A stretch of 64,000 nucleotides of DNA from Nymphaea colorata (lineage: Eukaryota > Streptophyta > Magnoliopsida > Nymphaeales > Nymphaeaceae): contig NC_045150.1 in the NCBI RefSeq assembly GCF_008831285.2, positions 9,872,001-9,936,000 on the forward strand. The letters run 5' to 3'. This document shows, piece after piece, positions 21,933-35,048 of this stretch. The translations under genes and the position numbers were made by a program. The notes under the pieces were generated by a model. The model saw only the letters and a list, made by a program, of their open reading frames with translations. It was not told the origin of the DNA and searched no databases. Positions within the stretch are counted from its first letter, which is position 1; every line of letters begins with the position of its first letter.

Positions 21933-24900
21933 CACCCCCAAAAAAAAAGACACATTATTGACATGCCAAAAGACGTCAATTAAAAATATCAAAACCACCA
22001 TTAATATTTTTATTGATGGACTCACATCCAGCAGTGTAGATTGTGCCGCTGAATCTTTCATTGACGGGTCCACTAGAGCATTAGTATATGTCAACTTATA
22101 CTAATGGGTGTTGCAGTTAGTGTATTGAATGGGGTCTAACGACACTTGCTTACATCTGTCAGTAAGTTGTGCACTTATACTGACAATCGTGGACATCATG
22201 TATTGCTGAGAATTTACTGACACACACCCAGAGCCATCACTAAAGTATGCCAGATATACTAATGACTGGCTACAGTCAATGCACTTTTTACTAATGGAAA
22301 TACCCGTCAGGAAAAATTATATTTCATATTGACAATTACTTCCTGTCAGTAATAGATATTTTTTGGATGCTAAATTACATTTGTACTGATGTGAGATACC
22401 TGTCAATAAAAAGTTATAATATGTTTTATATTATACTATATTATGTGCGACCTGAAAAATAGGAATACAAAAAAGCCTTGCCTGATATCAATAACTGAAC
22501 AAAGATGCAATCAATGTACTATACAGAACATATTACAGATTAACATACAAATGACTGGATATTATCTTTAATAACGAGTACATATGTATAAATAAGTCCA
22601 ACAAAGTTTTTGATACATGTAGTCCGTCTTAGATATTCCAATGGTATTTATACTGATATTCCAAGCATGAAACCATGTCCAATACTGTAGACATCAAATT
22701 TCCTCTGTACGTATCAATGGCTGAAATCAGGACGTGTTGGCAAACCTGCATATAAGAAGTAAAATATGTTTCAAAAAATGGTACGCATAATTTTAATATA
22801 AAATATATCTCCTTTCCTGTCTTTTATGTCCAAACAAGCTTTTATAATAATCTTTTTTACTTTTCTTCTCCTTTTCTTTCCTTTCCATACCAATTTTCTT
22901 TCAATTCATTCCCTTTCTTGTTCCTTTCATCTACTAAACATTTCCTTAAGATTTCCTCCATCCAAACATGGCTAAAAGAGAAGCCGAAGAACCCACTGGG
23001 TGGCACACCCTGAGACCTCAACCATTCTATTCATCCAGCTATCTTATGCTTTGTTTGGACCTTCCCTTCTATCCCCATATTTAGCAGTCATAGTTATAGG
23101 CAAATGATCTAGTCATTAAATCTAGGAAACAAACAAAACATTTTAACTGAGCCTTCGATGCTACCTATCGCAGGCCTTGCGAATCTGGTTATATGTGCCA
23201 TACTGGTGCATGAATTTTTGTGCGTCAGTATGGTTAATGACTGAAATACCCTTAATTTACAAATAAAAAGAAAACAGTTGAAAAGGCAAAATTGAAAAAT
23301 AGAAAAAATTAAAAAGATTATAGAAGACATTTTTATAATAAATTACCAAAATGTCCTTCCCTGCTTTCTTCAAGCCTTGTGGCTAGAGTTGGGCACTTGT
23401 TCACTCTTGGCTGCTAGAGCTGCTGAGTTAACTTCTTCCTGAGGCAGATGGACATGCTACAATAAGTGGATGCAGGCAAGGTTTGAGAAGGGCATAGGCC
23501 CATATTGAGGTCTGGACCATGAGATAGCCTCCTTGAAAATGCCTGTCAAGTGTGGCAGGTAACAGCCGGTTCAAGGATAGAGAGATAGATGCAGATCAAG
23601 CCAGAACGACATCAACCCACTCCCCTTAAAATGGGCCTTCTTCTCAAGGCCCAATGAGTGGGCGACCTAATGGTGCACGTCTTTTCGCATAATCCATGGT
23701 TGAAGGCCTGCCAATATCATGAGGTTGCCGAATGACATCTTCATGCGAGTCAGCAAGTAGTGATTGCTTTGACTAGATGTAGGCATGAAGACACATGAAG
23801 GATGCTCAGGCGGGGCTTTGACCAGTACTTCAATCTCGTATGCTTGTTGGTGGTGGTTGAAGCTGCCAACATGTAAGGCCATGTGGACCATAGGTGCAGG
23901 GGCAGAGTCAGAAATTTTTCATGAGGAGAGCCGAATTAAAGTTTCTAAAATTTGACAGGGGCCGAAATGTCATTTTTCAAAAATTTTCTAAAATTTACAT
24001 CTAAAATTTTATATATTTTTTTAGTGCAGTCTAGGGCCCCTGTGGGCCCTCCCTTGGCTTTGCCCCTGCATAGGTGAGAGCAGACTGCTGAGCTTGTCAT
24101 TTGCCTATAAAGGATCCCCTCATAGCCAAGAGATGATGACTGTGTCCATAGATCACTTTGCAAGTGTTCTTTTTTAAACTTCGGCCATGGTGGATTATGG
24201 AAAGGGTCTCCATGATTGTCACAGCAAGCCAGGGCTGAGGTTTCACCAGTGGCATGTCTACAGCTGTACAGGTTAAGGTCACAGTTAGGCCAAGGTGTGG
24301 GCCGCTGAGAGATGCTTGTCACGAAGGACTGTTTTGGCATGAATCTGGCAAGCAGCCAATGGAAGCAACACAATTTGAGTTGTTTCCACAGCTGCCGTAA
24401 ACACATAGTAGTGCACTCTTGGAATGGCTTAATTTTCGGTCTGTGTAGGCTTCCTTCGCTTGAGTTGGCCTAGGATGTTAGCCAACGTGAAATTTTAGAA
24501 GAATGTTTGTTGACCTTATTACCTTCAATCTGATATATTAATTACATAAAATGTCTACAAAACCCTCAATTTTACCCTAACTTTTTGTCATTGCCGGATT
24601 CCAGAGCATTGTGGCTGGATTTTGGTGTCAAATTTGGACCACATGTAATTCAAGTACACATATACTTATTCATAGAATATTATTTTGTTTAGTTGTCATT
24701 TGAATGTTTTCTTGGATGTTTGAATGTTTTCCGTCCTTAGCCTTTTTAGCCACCCATAAGTGTTTTTGCAGAATTGTTTAAATGAGTGAAAAGTAATATT
24801 TTTCCGATGTACTGTCTCGCTGCTGGAAGAGTTTTTACCGAAGGTCACTAACATGTTGAAAATAATATATTATTATCGATGCGAGAGGACGTCATTAATA

Positions 24901-25094
24901 GTCAATGTTTACCTATGTTTGGGTCACGCCGGTGATACCTTACACTGATGCTTTGTCCATTGTATCGATGATGATTTTTACTGACATTCCCTTTATCAAC
25001 CAAAGAACAAAATGTCTGTCAATCCATTACTGACATGCATTCTATTTTCACCCACATTTTGTGGCCATCAGTAATGCTTAGGTTTTCTATAGAG
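21933..25094. mobile_element. CACTA-like element, about 3.2 kb, non-autonomous
   Basis: The left end reads CACCCCCAAAAAA...CATTATTGACATGCC and the right end is the inverse of CACTACAAAAAACC...CATTACTGAC as preserved in the second copy ending at 49312 (here mutated to ctatagag at 25087-25094). Both subterminal zones are dense in TACTGAC/GTCAGTAA words in both orientations (21960-22400 and 24960-25080), the arrangement typical of CACTA (En/Spm) transposase-binding ends. I found no transposase frame. The interior holds unassigned DNA, a nested h1 element (23897-24068) and at 23430-23890 a minus-strand stretch that may be retrotransposon-derived. The 3-bp target duplication expected of CACTA is not evident. 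Confidence 0.65.
23889..24076. mobile_element. hAT-type element, family h1, with perfect 8-bp target duplication
   Basis: Body 23897-24068 (172 bp), starting CAGGGGCAGAGTCAG and ending TTGGCTTTGCCCCTG. The direct repeat cataggtg flanks it at 23889-23896 and 24069-24076 without mismatch. It lies inside the CACTA-like element, so it inserted later. Confidence 0.93.
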
Positions 25095-27650
25095 ATAGTT
25101 GAACTCTTGCCCAAGGAGTCCCCAGCTCAAGGCAGTCCCCTGCCCAAGGGGATCCCCACTTAAAACATGCCATGCCCAAGGCATCATTTTCTTTGTGTCC
25201 TCTCCTGTTCTGCCCTGTTCTAGGAGCTATGCCAGGTCAACCACTATCATTTCAAATGTCTAGTCGCTTGACACTACATACCAAACCCTAAGCAGCACGA
25301 TTTAAAAGCTGTCCGTTGGGTCACCATGATAAAAATATCCTTATATAAGCATACGTGCATCACGATTCTCACAACTAATCCAAACTAAATTTTCTATTTT
25401 TGCAAATTAGCAAATAGTGTATTCAAGTGAGTTTATTTCATAAACAAAAATCTAATTTCCAAAGAGTCCTTCTACCTGTGCAAAATTGGAAAGAGAAGAC
25501 CACTAAAGCTTGGAAGAAATTGTTGTTCATTTGTCTATGTTATTGAATGTTTTATTGATGTATGCAAAGAAAAAAAGACAGTGAAGCCTGAATGGATTCC
25601 TTACTCCTTGGATGAGCAAGGAATCTACTTATATCAGCAAATTGATTCCACCAAGAATCGATTCACTTTATGAGTGTGGTCTATATTGTAAATGGAATAT
25701 ATCAATTGCAATGAGCCCGTCTTAACCATTCATTTCTGAAAATTTCAGAAATCCTTGTGATTTTGAAAATCAGCAATTAATAAAAATATCTAATGTTGTT
25801 GCGTTTCAAAAAGAAATCCTTAGACTTTTATCAAGATCAAAACCACAAAAGAAATTCAATATTTTACAAAACTCATTTGGGAATACATATTTCCAAAAAT
25901 CCAATCATCTCAAAAAATCATGCCATTTTCCACAATCAAAATATATCAAGCTATTTCCAAAATCAAAATTCAAGAATCAATTTTTCAAAACGTTTCATCC
26001 TAAAGGAAATCACAAAAGTGATATTGCTACCCAGAGAGAAAATTTGTCAAAGCTCAAACCCTCCAAATTTTCAAACAAATTAATGAATTCCTTTTGCCTA
26101 CGATCTGTAAAAAATGAGTTGAAATCACCCTATCAAATGAATTTTTGAAATCCTTTTTCCAAAACAAAAGTTTTAAAACCTAAGCTTATGTCCTCCTTCA
26201 CATCAAGGATGGGCTCAGGGAACGTCTTATATTTTCAACCTCCAAGATGGTTCTATGTCTATGTTTGATCAAATTTAATTATGCATGAAGAGAAATAGAG
26301 CGAATCTTGAATATACATGCAGTTTATTTCATGCATACATGCACTCACTTCATGAATGCACCCACTCATATTCACTAAAATCTAGGTGAATCAAGTTAGA
26401 GTTGCTTCCATGATTAAGTTATATTGTGACAAGACCTTGAGCACCTCGTTTATTTTGACAGAGAAGCACAAAATTTTCAACATGATTATGAAATCCGAAC
26501 TTTCAAAATCAATTCAAAACGATTCCAATGGATTTTTCACAAAATCAAACAGACTTTCAAATCCAAAAATTACTCAAGCAAAAATTTCATAACCTTGACA
26601 AAATTAAAAAAAAAAATGAAAATTCAATTTTTTCCAATCAAGAAAATTATCATAAACCCAAAATTTCAATATCAAAGATTCGATTCTTGAAAATTTCAAC
26701 TAGCCTTCAACTATCCAATTCATTTTTTCCAAATTCAATTTTGGCTTCAAGAATGAATTCCGGTTCGAAGGCTTCGAAGAGTTTTCAAGTCAAACTTCAA
26801 ATCCCAAAATCCAAACTATCTTTGAAATTTTAATGTTTAGCCCAAACTTTCAATTTTCAATTCCAGGATCCCAGTTTCAAAAATAAAGCTTTAATTACCT
26901 AATCACAAATTCAATTCAAAATCCAATATTTTGATTCTCAATTTCCAATTCCAATTTTTGGGACCAAATCAAAGTTCAATTGGTAAAATCCATGATTAAT
27001 TCGAAAATTCCGCACCAAGAATGATCTCCGGATCTTCAAAATTTTTGAAATACAGAAATATTCTGAATCAAATCCAACTCTTTGTTTAAAATGAACTTTA
27101 AAAATCTGAAACCCAATCCCCACACTTGCATGTAGAAAAAAATAACTTCTCAAGCTTGAGAAAACTCTAACCTTGGATCGATTACCCTTGTTAATGCTGG
27201 CAGAGATGGGTCCCTTTCACTTAAAATCTATTTTTAATCAAAACTTGATTTTTCCTACTTCGTGTGCAAACTTCCCAGCCACACTGAGGGAAGTGGGGTG
27301 CAAACAATAAGCTCATAGGTATGTTCAACACAATTTTTGTTGTTAAAAAAAGTCACATTTTTAAAACATATTTTTAAGTAAAATCTTGGTTTTTTAACTC
27401 ATCAAGCTTTTATGCATTGTGATATCTATAATTTATATGCTAATTTTGAATTTTGTTTTTCTACATTGGGAAAGGGAAGAATGGAGGAAGAACATAGTTG
27501 CTTTCATCCATGGCCGCTGACTCGATCAGCTCTGTCTTCTTCCAATTGTAATAATCAATCAATATAAACTCAGGAGGTCGGAGTAAAAATCAATTGCAAC
27601 AGGAAAAAGAAAACCAAATCCGATTGCAACCACAAAAGCCATTGATAGGA
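24204..27650. repeat. Duplicated block, copy A
   Basis: Runs collinear with 48402-52263 from tctccatgattgtcacagca to cacaaaagccattgatagga. It includes the right third of the CACTA-like element, a tract rich in ctgcccaagg words (25108-25190), and the solo LTR S. Its right edge abuts the LRR half of a CNL gene. Divergence is by scattered substitutions and small indels. Confidence 0.88.
25356..27306. mobile_element. Solo LTR, family S (about 1.95 kb), copy A
   Basis: Begins tgcatcacgattctc and ends tggggtgcaaaca, giving TG...CA ends with loosely inverted termini. Flanks atacg (25351-25355) and ataag (27307-27311) match at 4 of 5. Much of it is strikingly poor in G on the plus strand (words such as aaaatccaaattc), i.e. 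T/G-rich on the other strand. No internal domain is adjacent. The LTR reading is an inference from ends, flanks and composition. Confidence 0.5.
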
Positions 27651-27651
27651 A

Positions 27652-29168
27652 TTGAAATTTATAACCGAAGGCCTGGGGAAGCTTACTAATTTACGAATCT
27701 TGTATAGATTTATTGTAAGCGATGACAAGGGGGATACAAGAGGATGCAATATTAGGGAACTAAAAGACTTGAACAAACTGAAGGGAGAATTGTTAATAGA
27801 ATGTTTGGGTGGGGGAAGGGTGAAACTAATTGATGCAAAAAATGCACAGCTTAAGGAGAAGCAATAGTTAACTGGGGTGAAATTTTATTTTGAGGAGCAA
27901 GAGGATGACGAAGTGGATAATGCTTCCAAAGAGAGGAGTTTTCTGGAGGCTTTGGAACCTCCATATGGCATAGAGAGGTTGGGAATTTATAGTTATAAAG
28001 GAGATAGGGATGGTCTTTGGATACCAGTTATGGGGAGATGCAGACACTACAGCTGCAGCGTTGCCCATTGTTGGCAACAGTGATAGGAATTAAATCATTG
28101 GAAGAATTGAAGGTCCAAAACTGCCCAACATTGTGTGAATTGACAAGCATGCTTTCGTTGAAGTCCTTGGAGATTTGGCTGTGTGATGGGCTCAACAAGG
28201 TTGGTGACCTGCCAGCATTAGAGTCGTTGACTGTGTCCAGATGCGAAAGGCTGAAGACTCTTGCTAACATGCCTGCGTTGGAGTCGTTGCATGTGTACCG
28301 ATGTGAAAGGTTGAAGACTCTCGCTAACGTGCCTGCATTGGAGTCATTGGAGGTAGAAGGATGTGGCAGGCTACAGCAAGTATCTGATGACCACATGCCT
28401 GATTTAAAGAGACTGAAGTTGTCTTACCTGAAGATATTGAAGCAGCTCCCCACTCACCTTCCTTCACTTGAGGAACTGGATGTGAAGAATTTGCCCAACT
28501 GGCAAATAACACTTACTTTTATGCCATGCTTAAGAAAGGCGAGTTTTGAAACTTGTCCAAAGGTACAGACAGAAGGCTTGATTTATGCTCTATTGGAGCT
28601 GGCGGGGCATGGTGGTCAAGTGACTCAGCTCCGAACGCTGTCACTGAAGAATTGCCGAAGTGAAAGATTGGGATGGAAATTGCTTGAGCAAATGCCTAAC
28701 CTCATTTGCTTGAAGTTGGATTCAAAATCAGCAGTACTACTGCCATCTTCATTGCCATCGGAGGTACCAACATTTCTACCCTCCTTCAAGCTCTGGAATT
28801 GAGAGACATCACGAATGTTGATGAGGAGGTCAAATGGGGATGGGTGCCTCAGTGGGTGTGGGGTCTCTCTCAACTGGAGGTGTTGGAACTACGCTGTTTC
28901 TCTGAGGACATCAGCTTGGGAGGCCACTGACAATGCCTCCCGAAACTGAAATTTCTGTGGCTTCAAGACTTCCCCAATCTGAAGTCTCTGGTGGATGTGA
29001 ATAATAATACTCCCCGACAACAACAAAATGGAACAACATTTTCCACCGATGCACAGCAACAGATCGCCTGCCTCTCAAAGCTTCAACGGTTGTGGATTTT
29101 CTCATGTCCAGCACTCCATCTGCCACAGCCGTTAAGAAATCGTCTTGGGAAAAGATTAGTCATATAGA
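27652..29168 (+). pseudogene. CNL disease-resistance gene, LRR half, pseudogenised
   Basis: Plant CNL proteins are cytoplasmic immune receptors; the LRR half senses effectors or their effects and restrains the NB-ARC switch. This piece begins at the segment normally following the first LRRs, TEGLGKLTNLRIL then RFIV, and continues through CNIRELKDLNKLKGEL to an LRR series. At 28207-28386 three consecutive 60-base units each encode a 20-residue repeat (PALESLTVSRCERLKTLANM and variants). The C-terminal part CLSKLQRLWIFSCPAL ends at a TAG at 29166-29168. Breaks: an in-frame stop near 27865, a frame change near 28020-28080, another near 28790, and a stop at 28928-28930. The CC and NB-ARC halves are missing; upstream sequence is the duplicated block A. 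Relatives: the 5' half at 47150-48401 and 3' copy at 38510-38800. Confidence 0.88.
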
Positions 29169-30911
29169 TAACATTACTGAAAATCGGTGGCAAATTGTAA
29201 TTAATTCTTTTAGTAAAATATGTGTGTTTCCATTTCGTTGCCTCTTATTTCTTTCTCTCTTCCTCTTGTTTGATTTGGGTCTGGTAAATTGAAGTGTTGT
29301 TGAACTGAACTGGTGAGTCTTGTCTAGCTGTTTTAACTTACTCAAAATGATGAACATCTCTTTCATTTTATTTTTTTGTAATTGAATACAAGTATCAATT
29401 ATGTGAATACCAGCAGGTACCATGTATAAATGATAAATGTTGTGCTGTTTGGGTCAAATAGAAAGCAATGTCCTTTGGCTTGAATCGGTACAAATACTAA
29501 AAATTGGGATTGGTCATTATTTGAGCGACCTTCAAAGTTTTGTTTTTTCATATTTAGGCCATTAATATGCATTTATTCATCTTCACAAATTTAAAACAGA
29601 TACTCACAATCTGAAAAATGCGCCTACATTCTTAACTCTTCAGAAAATGCATTAGCTAGCACTGTCCACATATCTTCAAAATTATATGAGATGTTTGAAA
29701 AAAATATATGGAAACTGCTTATAGTCGAATAATTTATAATTCATGTATTTTATAGTGTGTGTGTTTTTTTTTAATTCAGGCGGATATATGAAAGCATTGA
29801 AATTGTAAATTTTTTGCAAAGTGTAAGGTTCTAAGAAATCACACCAAGATGTCCATATAAGGCTTTTGGCATCGGAATTTTTATAAGGAAGCAGCCCTCC
29901 TGGGTCACCTGTTTCTCAGCAATTTACTTCATTACAAATATGGCAAAAAATTCAATGTTGCATTCCAAGCTATATGTTACTGTGTCGGCCCTCGTATGTC
30001 AATACTGGCACCGTAAACTGTATCAGCACTTATTGTTACACGTCAACCCTTACTGCCTTATTTTGTAAACCTAAAATTAAAGAGCTTCATGTTGATCTAA
30101 TCGGACAAATCACTGATTTGATTCAAATGCAAGAGCTGATTCAAGAGACATAAAATTCAACCGATTTTTTAAATCAAATCTACTGAGCCGTCATAAATCC
30201 GCCTCTTCATGTTCAATCAGGTTAATCTATAGTAAAATGCCACACAGGAGCTAAATCTTTCCTAAAAGTGTTTATGGCATTATTATTGATGCTGGTTCCA
30301 ATAAATAGGGGAGGTGGCAATCTAGTTGCCTATGTAAGCAGGGGAACAACTAAAATTTGGCTTCTTTCATGCATATTTGATAAGTATGCACTCTAATGGT
30401 GGATGTTTTCATGGCATATTTAATCTGTTATGTTTTCATCAAAATGAAAAGTCTTTAAACAAAAGAGAGATGAATGGGGCAAAAAACTTTCCCTATAAAT
30501 AAGAATATATAAAAAATTGATAATATTTTTCTATTTTGTTATTAAAATATTATTACTCAGGTATCATTATTAGGTTACTGTTTCTGATATTTAAATTATT
30601 ACCATCATCATCATCATCATCGTCATCAAAATTTGCTTCCTAAATACCTATTGATTTTCTCATTAAAGATTTTGATATTGGGAATATATCATTTCATTAA
30701 TCCGATCCAATACAATTCAGTTCCAATTGGATTCAACCAATTGCACAATCATAAGCTTTCAATTTGATTCAAAAATGATTTTGATGACATTAATGATACC
30801 GATTTAACCAATTAGGCTTTGTGTAGGTTGCCAAATATCACCTAAAACGTCATGTCAACTTTGTACACCATACTTTGATTGAGAAAATTATTTTCTAGTG
30901 AGAAAATTATC
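29169..30911. other. 3' flank of the CNL pseudogene, partly duplicated at 38.8-39.95 kb
   Basis: 29170-29300 matches 38830-38940 (for example catttcgttg followed by ttgtttgattt). 30090-30390 matches 39660-39930 (gctgattcaagag, gtgttcatggcatcat-like, ggggaggtgg, ttggcttctttc). The homology therefore covers 3' UTR and more than 1 kb of downstream DNA. A small ATC microsatellite lies at 30602-30625. No other gene is visible. Confidence 0.7.
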
Positions 30912-31062
30912 ATGAAATTTGAATTACATAGTTGAAGGCTTGGAAAAGCTTACTGACCATCCACAAGATTCTTGTGTGCAAGTTGGCAATGTCAATGACA
31001 AAAATACAAGGGATGCAGTTTTTGTGAACTGAAATGCTTGAATAGGCTAACACCAAGTCATT
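30912..31062 (+). pseudogene. Short CNL relic (start of LRR region)
   Basis: gttgaaggcttggaaaagcttactgacc and the following bases match 27660-27780 of the LRR half (EGLxKLT... then DKNTRDA corresponding to DKGDTRG). About 150 bases remain, with stops. It ends near the left flank of the first solo gypsy LTR. Confidence 0.65.
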
Positions 31063-33279
31063 AAATCTATGAAACAACAAAATCATTTCAACCATCTTCG
31101 AAGCCACCCAATGCATGCCTTTTTGCTAGAGTTGGATATTGGGCTGCCTAGCCCAATAAGCAGTTGGGCATCAATAATCAAGCCTGGGATCGGCCCAGCC
31201 ATCAAGATCCAAGCCCATTGTTCGCATCTCCAAAAATTTTTTATTTTGGTTTGATTTTTGGAGTGCTCCAGAAAAATGAAGTTTTGTTTTGAAAATGAGA
31301 GAAAGGGACTAGCCCGTGGTGTGAGGATCGACCGTTCCCGGTGCCTTTACCAGGGGTAATCAACCAAGGGCTATGCTTATCCTTGATGCATTTCATTTTG
31401 ACTTGAACATCTTTTCCATTCTATATGCTGTGTAGTGTTTGAGAAAAATGTTGAAAGTTTGATGCTCTCAACTTCTTAAAAGATTCTTGAAGAATTATTT
31501 AAGAATATGAAACATTTTGGAGAAAATTAGAATTGGAAATGTCATTTGGAAAGCTTGGGAAATCATTTTGATGTCACTTTAGTGTTCCCTTAAGACTTAA
31601 AGTATGTCTGCGATTTTGCTTTAATTCGGTTACGACCTAGTTAGAGCTCAATCTCATCTTGCTTAAGTTCTTTTAGAGATGTGATTGTGCTCATTTGTGA
31701 TGTTAAGTGAATGTGGATGCATGAATGCATTGATACTACAAGATTCATTTCTACCACAACATTCATCTAAAGCATTCCTACCATCACATACATCTAAGAT
31801 TTTTGTAATAAATATTTTTGATGAAAAGAGAAAAGTTTTTGAATAGGGTTATAGACCCTCAAGCATGATTCCAATATTGGGTCAGTACTTGAGTTTTGGT
31901 CTTGATGAAGTCGGCAAATGAAAAGATCTTGAGAGAAAAATGTTGAAAAGAAGGAAAATATGAAAGATTTGATCACAAGAGAAATATAGAGAAAGAAAGA
32001 GAGAAAGAAGCCTTGAAAATCACAAAATCAAAGATTTAAAAGAAAGAGAGATACATATTCATATACATATATATACATATATTTGTATGTAGATATATAC
32101 GTATACGAAAGCTTGTAAAAATGAGGTTTAAATCAAATAGAGAAGAGAAGATCATTTTAGAAAGAGAGAGAGAGAGATTTGAAAATGGATGACACATATA
32201 TATATATATATTCATATATACGTATACGAAAGTTTGTTAAATCATAAAGAGAGAATGACAAAGATATTCACGTGCACGTATACGTATATAACATGTATAT
32301 ATGCATATGTTTTGTTGAGTATTAAAATCAAGAAATGACTCAAAATAGCTGACTCCAATTTTTGATATAGGTCGAAGGGGAATTTGGGCTCATGCAAGAA
32401 CCTAAGTTAAGTCTCCAAGGCCGCATTAGAGACGGTATTTGGTTTTGAAAATATTTTGGAAAACATGATTCTAAATATTTTTGTATGTAAATAAAAACCA
32501 CAATTATTACAAGAAAATTGATTTCTCCCACCATTGGGTATGAAAAAAAATCAAAAACTCACGAAATGGGGAATGATGAAGCACTCATTGGGGTTCCTAA
32601 TCGGGTGATTAAGAAATAAACTAAGTGTGAAAATGACATGAAGATGCACTTTAACATGTACAAATTTGTGAAGGGCTTTCCTAGTTTGGACAAGTCCCAA
32701 CCTTAGAAATCAACACAAGAACGAATAAGTCCCAACCAAGCACTCATTCTGACGATGCATTTGCTCATTAATTGAGGAAAATTAGAATATCATGCACAAC
32801 ATCATCTCAAGCATAATGGATGAGTAAGATAATATAGCAAACATATTTTTGGATATAAAATGAAGAAATAGAATTTACTCCGCCTTGCTCATACTCCCGG
32901 TGCATTGAAGATATTACTCTCAATTTCTGATAAGAAATCATTTGAGCTTTCTTGCACGGCCATCGGGAAGTGGCAAGAGGAAAAGAGGAAATGAGAATAA
33001 GAGGAAGATTACATACCTCGAATATGAATGATACTATAAATGAGCCCTCTCTTTGAATGATCTTGGAGTCGCCTAAGATGAAGCTCCAAGATGATGAACC
33101 ACCAAGAGATCTCTTTGTGCTCCTTTGAAGAATTTGAACTTGGAGAAGCTTGCTCCCAAGGCTGGAGAAGAAGAGAAAAATGAAAAGAAAGAGCTAAGAA
33201 AAAATTGGAATTTTCAATTGAAGAAGCATAAGAGGTTCCTCCATGGTAGGCTCATTGCCCAAGAGGGAGGAAAATGGGG

Positions 33280-33287
33280 TTTTTATA
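33280..33287 (-). promoter_or_regulatory. TATA-box-like site of LTR copy 1
   Basis: ttttTATA on plus, TATAAAAA on minus, at the place where the other copies have TATAAATA on the minus strand. It lies in the U3 part of the LTR. Confidence 0.55.
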
Positions 33288-33504
33288 GCGAGTTTTGGAG
33301 TCAAAACTCAAAGTTCAAATTTGTTTGAATTTCATAACATTTTCATATGAATTTCATACAATTTTGAAATAGAAATAGGTTTAAAATGAGCATGATTGGC
33401 CATTAGGCTTGTAAATCCTTTTTTGAGGTGTAAGCAGGGTAATGCCCACTTAAAACGCTCAAAATTGCCCTCTAACGGTCGATTTCCGAAGAAAATGAGG
33501 TTTG

Positions 33505-33665
33505 ACAACACACGCCAGTCCAAAAATGCGCTTGAGGGTGTGCAGTAGCGCATGGCACACGCGGTCGCACAATCGTGCAATGCACGCATTGTTGTGCGAT
33601 AGCGCGTTGCGACGACGCACGGTCGCACACAACATGTGATCGCATGACCGCACGATCGCGCAAAA
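33505..33665. other. CpG-rich segment upstream of the LTR TATA box, copy 1
   Basis: A block dense in CGCA/TGCG words inside otherwise AT-rich LTR. It starts after a segment shared with copy 2 (cgctcaaaatcgccctct-like) and ends before the shared AT-rich segment. The sequence itself differs from that in copies 2 and 3. Open frames across it on the minus strand are by-products of the composition. Confidence 0.7.
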
Positions 33666-34983
33666 CCATTTGTTTTTTTAATTATAATTTTAAAATGATA
33701 TAAAAATAGAAAATAAAATAAAATGAGTATAAAACTTTCTTTCTTTTTGTTTAATTTATTTAAAAAGTGTATAAAATTAGTTTTTTGTATCAAATGGATG
33801 GTCGAAATCATTTCGAGTGACTCCAAACTCGTTTTGAATCCTGATTCGGTTCAATTAGCCACCAACGAAGTATAAAATAAAAGGAATGTATGTGCACGTG
33901 ACTGACACTCATAGCACCAGATTTTGTCGTTTTGAACTCGATTTTGGATTTTGAGTTTGAAATGTTTGATTTGGATCTAAACTTGGGTTCAAAATTTCAT
34001 TTTACATCGAATAGTTTTGAAAATTTGGGGTGATCACACGCATGTTTGGCACAGCTTGGCTTGAGAGTAATGAAATTAAAAGAAAAGAACCTATGTGCTT
34101 GCATCCCCAAAATTTTGGTGGTTTTTGGTTTTTGGAGTGCTCTAGAAAAATGAGTTTTATTTTGAAAATGAGAGAGAAAGGGACTCACCCGTATGAGGAT
34201 CGACCATTTTCGGCACCTTTACCTAGGGTAATCAATCCAAGGGCTATGTCTATTATTGATGCATGTCATTTTGGATTGAACATCTCTTTCTATATGCGGC
34301 GTAGAAAAATATTAAAAGTTTGATGTTTCAAACTTTCGAAAAGGTTCTTGAAGAATTACTTTAGAATGTGAAATATTTTGGAGAAAAGTAGAATTGAGAA
34401 ATCTTTGTAAATATCATTTGGAAGGCTTGGGAAGTCATTTTGAAATCACTTTAGTGTTCTCTTAAGACTTTAAGTAGGCTTGAGATTTTGCTCTAATTTG
34501 GTTACTACCTAGCTAAAGCTTCATCTCATATTGCTTAAATTCTTTCGGGGAGGTGCTTGTGATCATAAGTGGTATTAAGTGAGTGTGAATGCATGAATGC
34601 ATTGATCCTATATGATTGAAAAGGAAAATCATTCATTCCTACCATAATATTCATCTAAGTTTTCTTTTTGATAATTATCATATATAAGAAGAAAAAATTT
34701 TTGAAAATGGATTGGGGTTGTAGACCATCAAGCATGAACCCAATATTGGGTCATTACTTGAGTTTTGGTCTTGATGAAGTCGGTAAATAAAAGATCATGA
34801 GAAAATATTTAAAGGAATGAAAGAGATGCAATATTCTTTATAAAAAGAAAGAGAGGGAGAGAAAAAAACTTCAAAGATCACTAGATGGAAGATTTTGAAA
34901 TAGGAGCAGATATATATTCTCTATATGTATGTATACATATTTGTATAAGCTTTTGAAAATAAAATCCTAACTTAAATAGAGTG

Positions 34984-34989
34984 GGAAAT

Positions 34990-35026
<37 letters not shown>

Positions 35027-35048
35027 TAGATAGATAGATAGATAGATA
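34984..35048. repeat. Microsatellite (A)n(TA)n(GATA)n inside LTR copy 2
   Basis: Run of A, then TA repeat, then four to five GATA units. Short, variable TATATA tracts occur at the corresponding place in the other LTR copies. Confidence 0.95.

Larger units (their letters stand above)
31214..34043 (-). mobile_element. Solo LTR of long gypsy family R, copy 1
   Basis: LTR body 31219-34038 (2,820 bp), plus-strand ends TGTTCGCATCTCC and TTTGGGGTGATCACA. Flanks cccat and cgcat match at 4 of 5, the 5-bp duplication expected of LTR integration. Orientation is set by the TATA box and by the element at 60.4 kb. No primer site or internal domain on either side, so it is a solo LTR made by recombination between two LTRs. 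Confidence 0.82.

Noticed and set aside
23430-23890. Retrotransposon gene on the minus strand inside the CACTA-like element
   Set aside because: A 74-codon frame and flanking stop-broken sequence are suggestive, but no named domain motif could be identified.
33332-33826. 164-codon minus-strand frame
   Set aside because: Covers the CpG-rich segment and AT-rich flanks of a solo LTR; no protein similarity, and not conserved in the other LTR copies.
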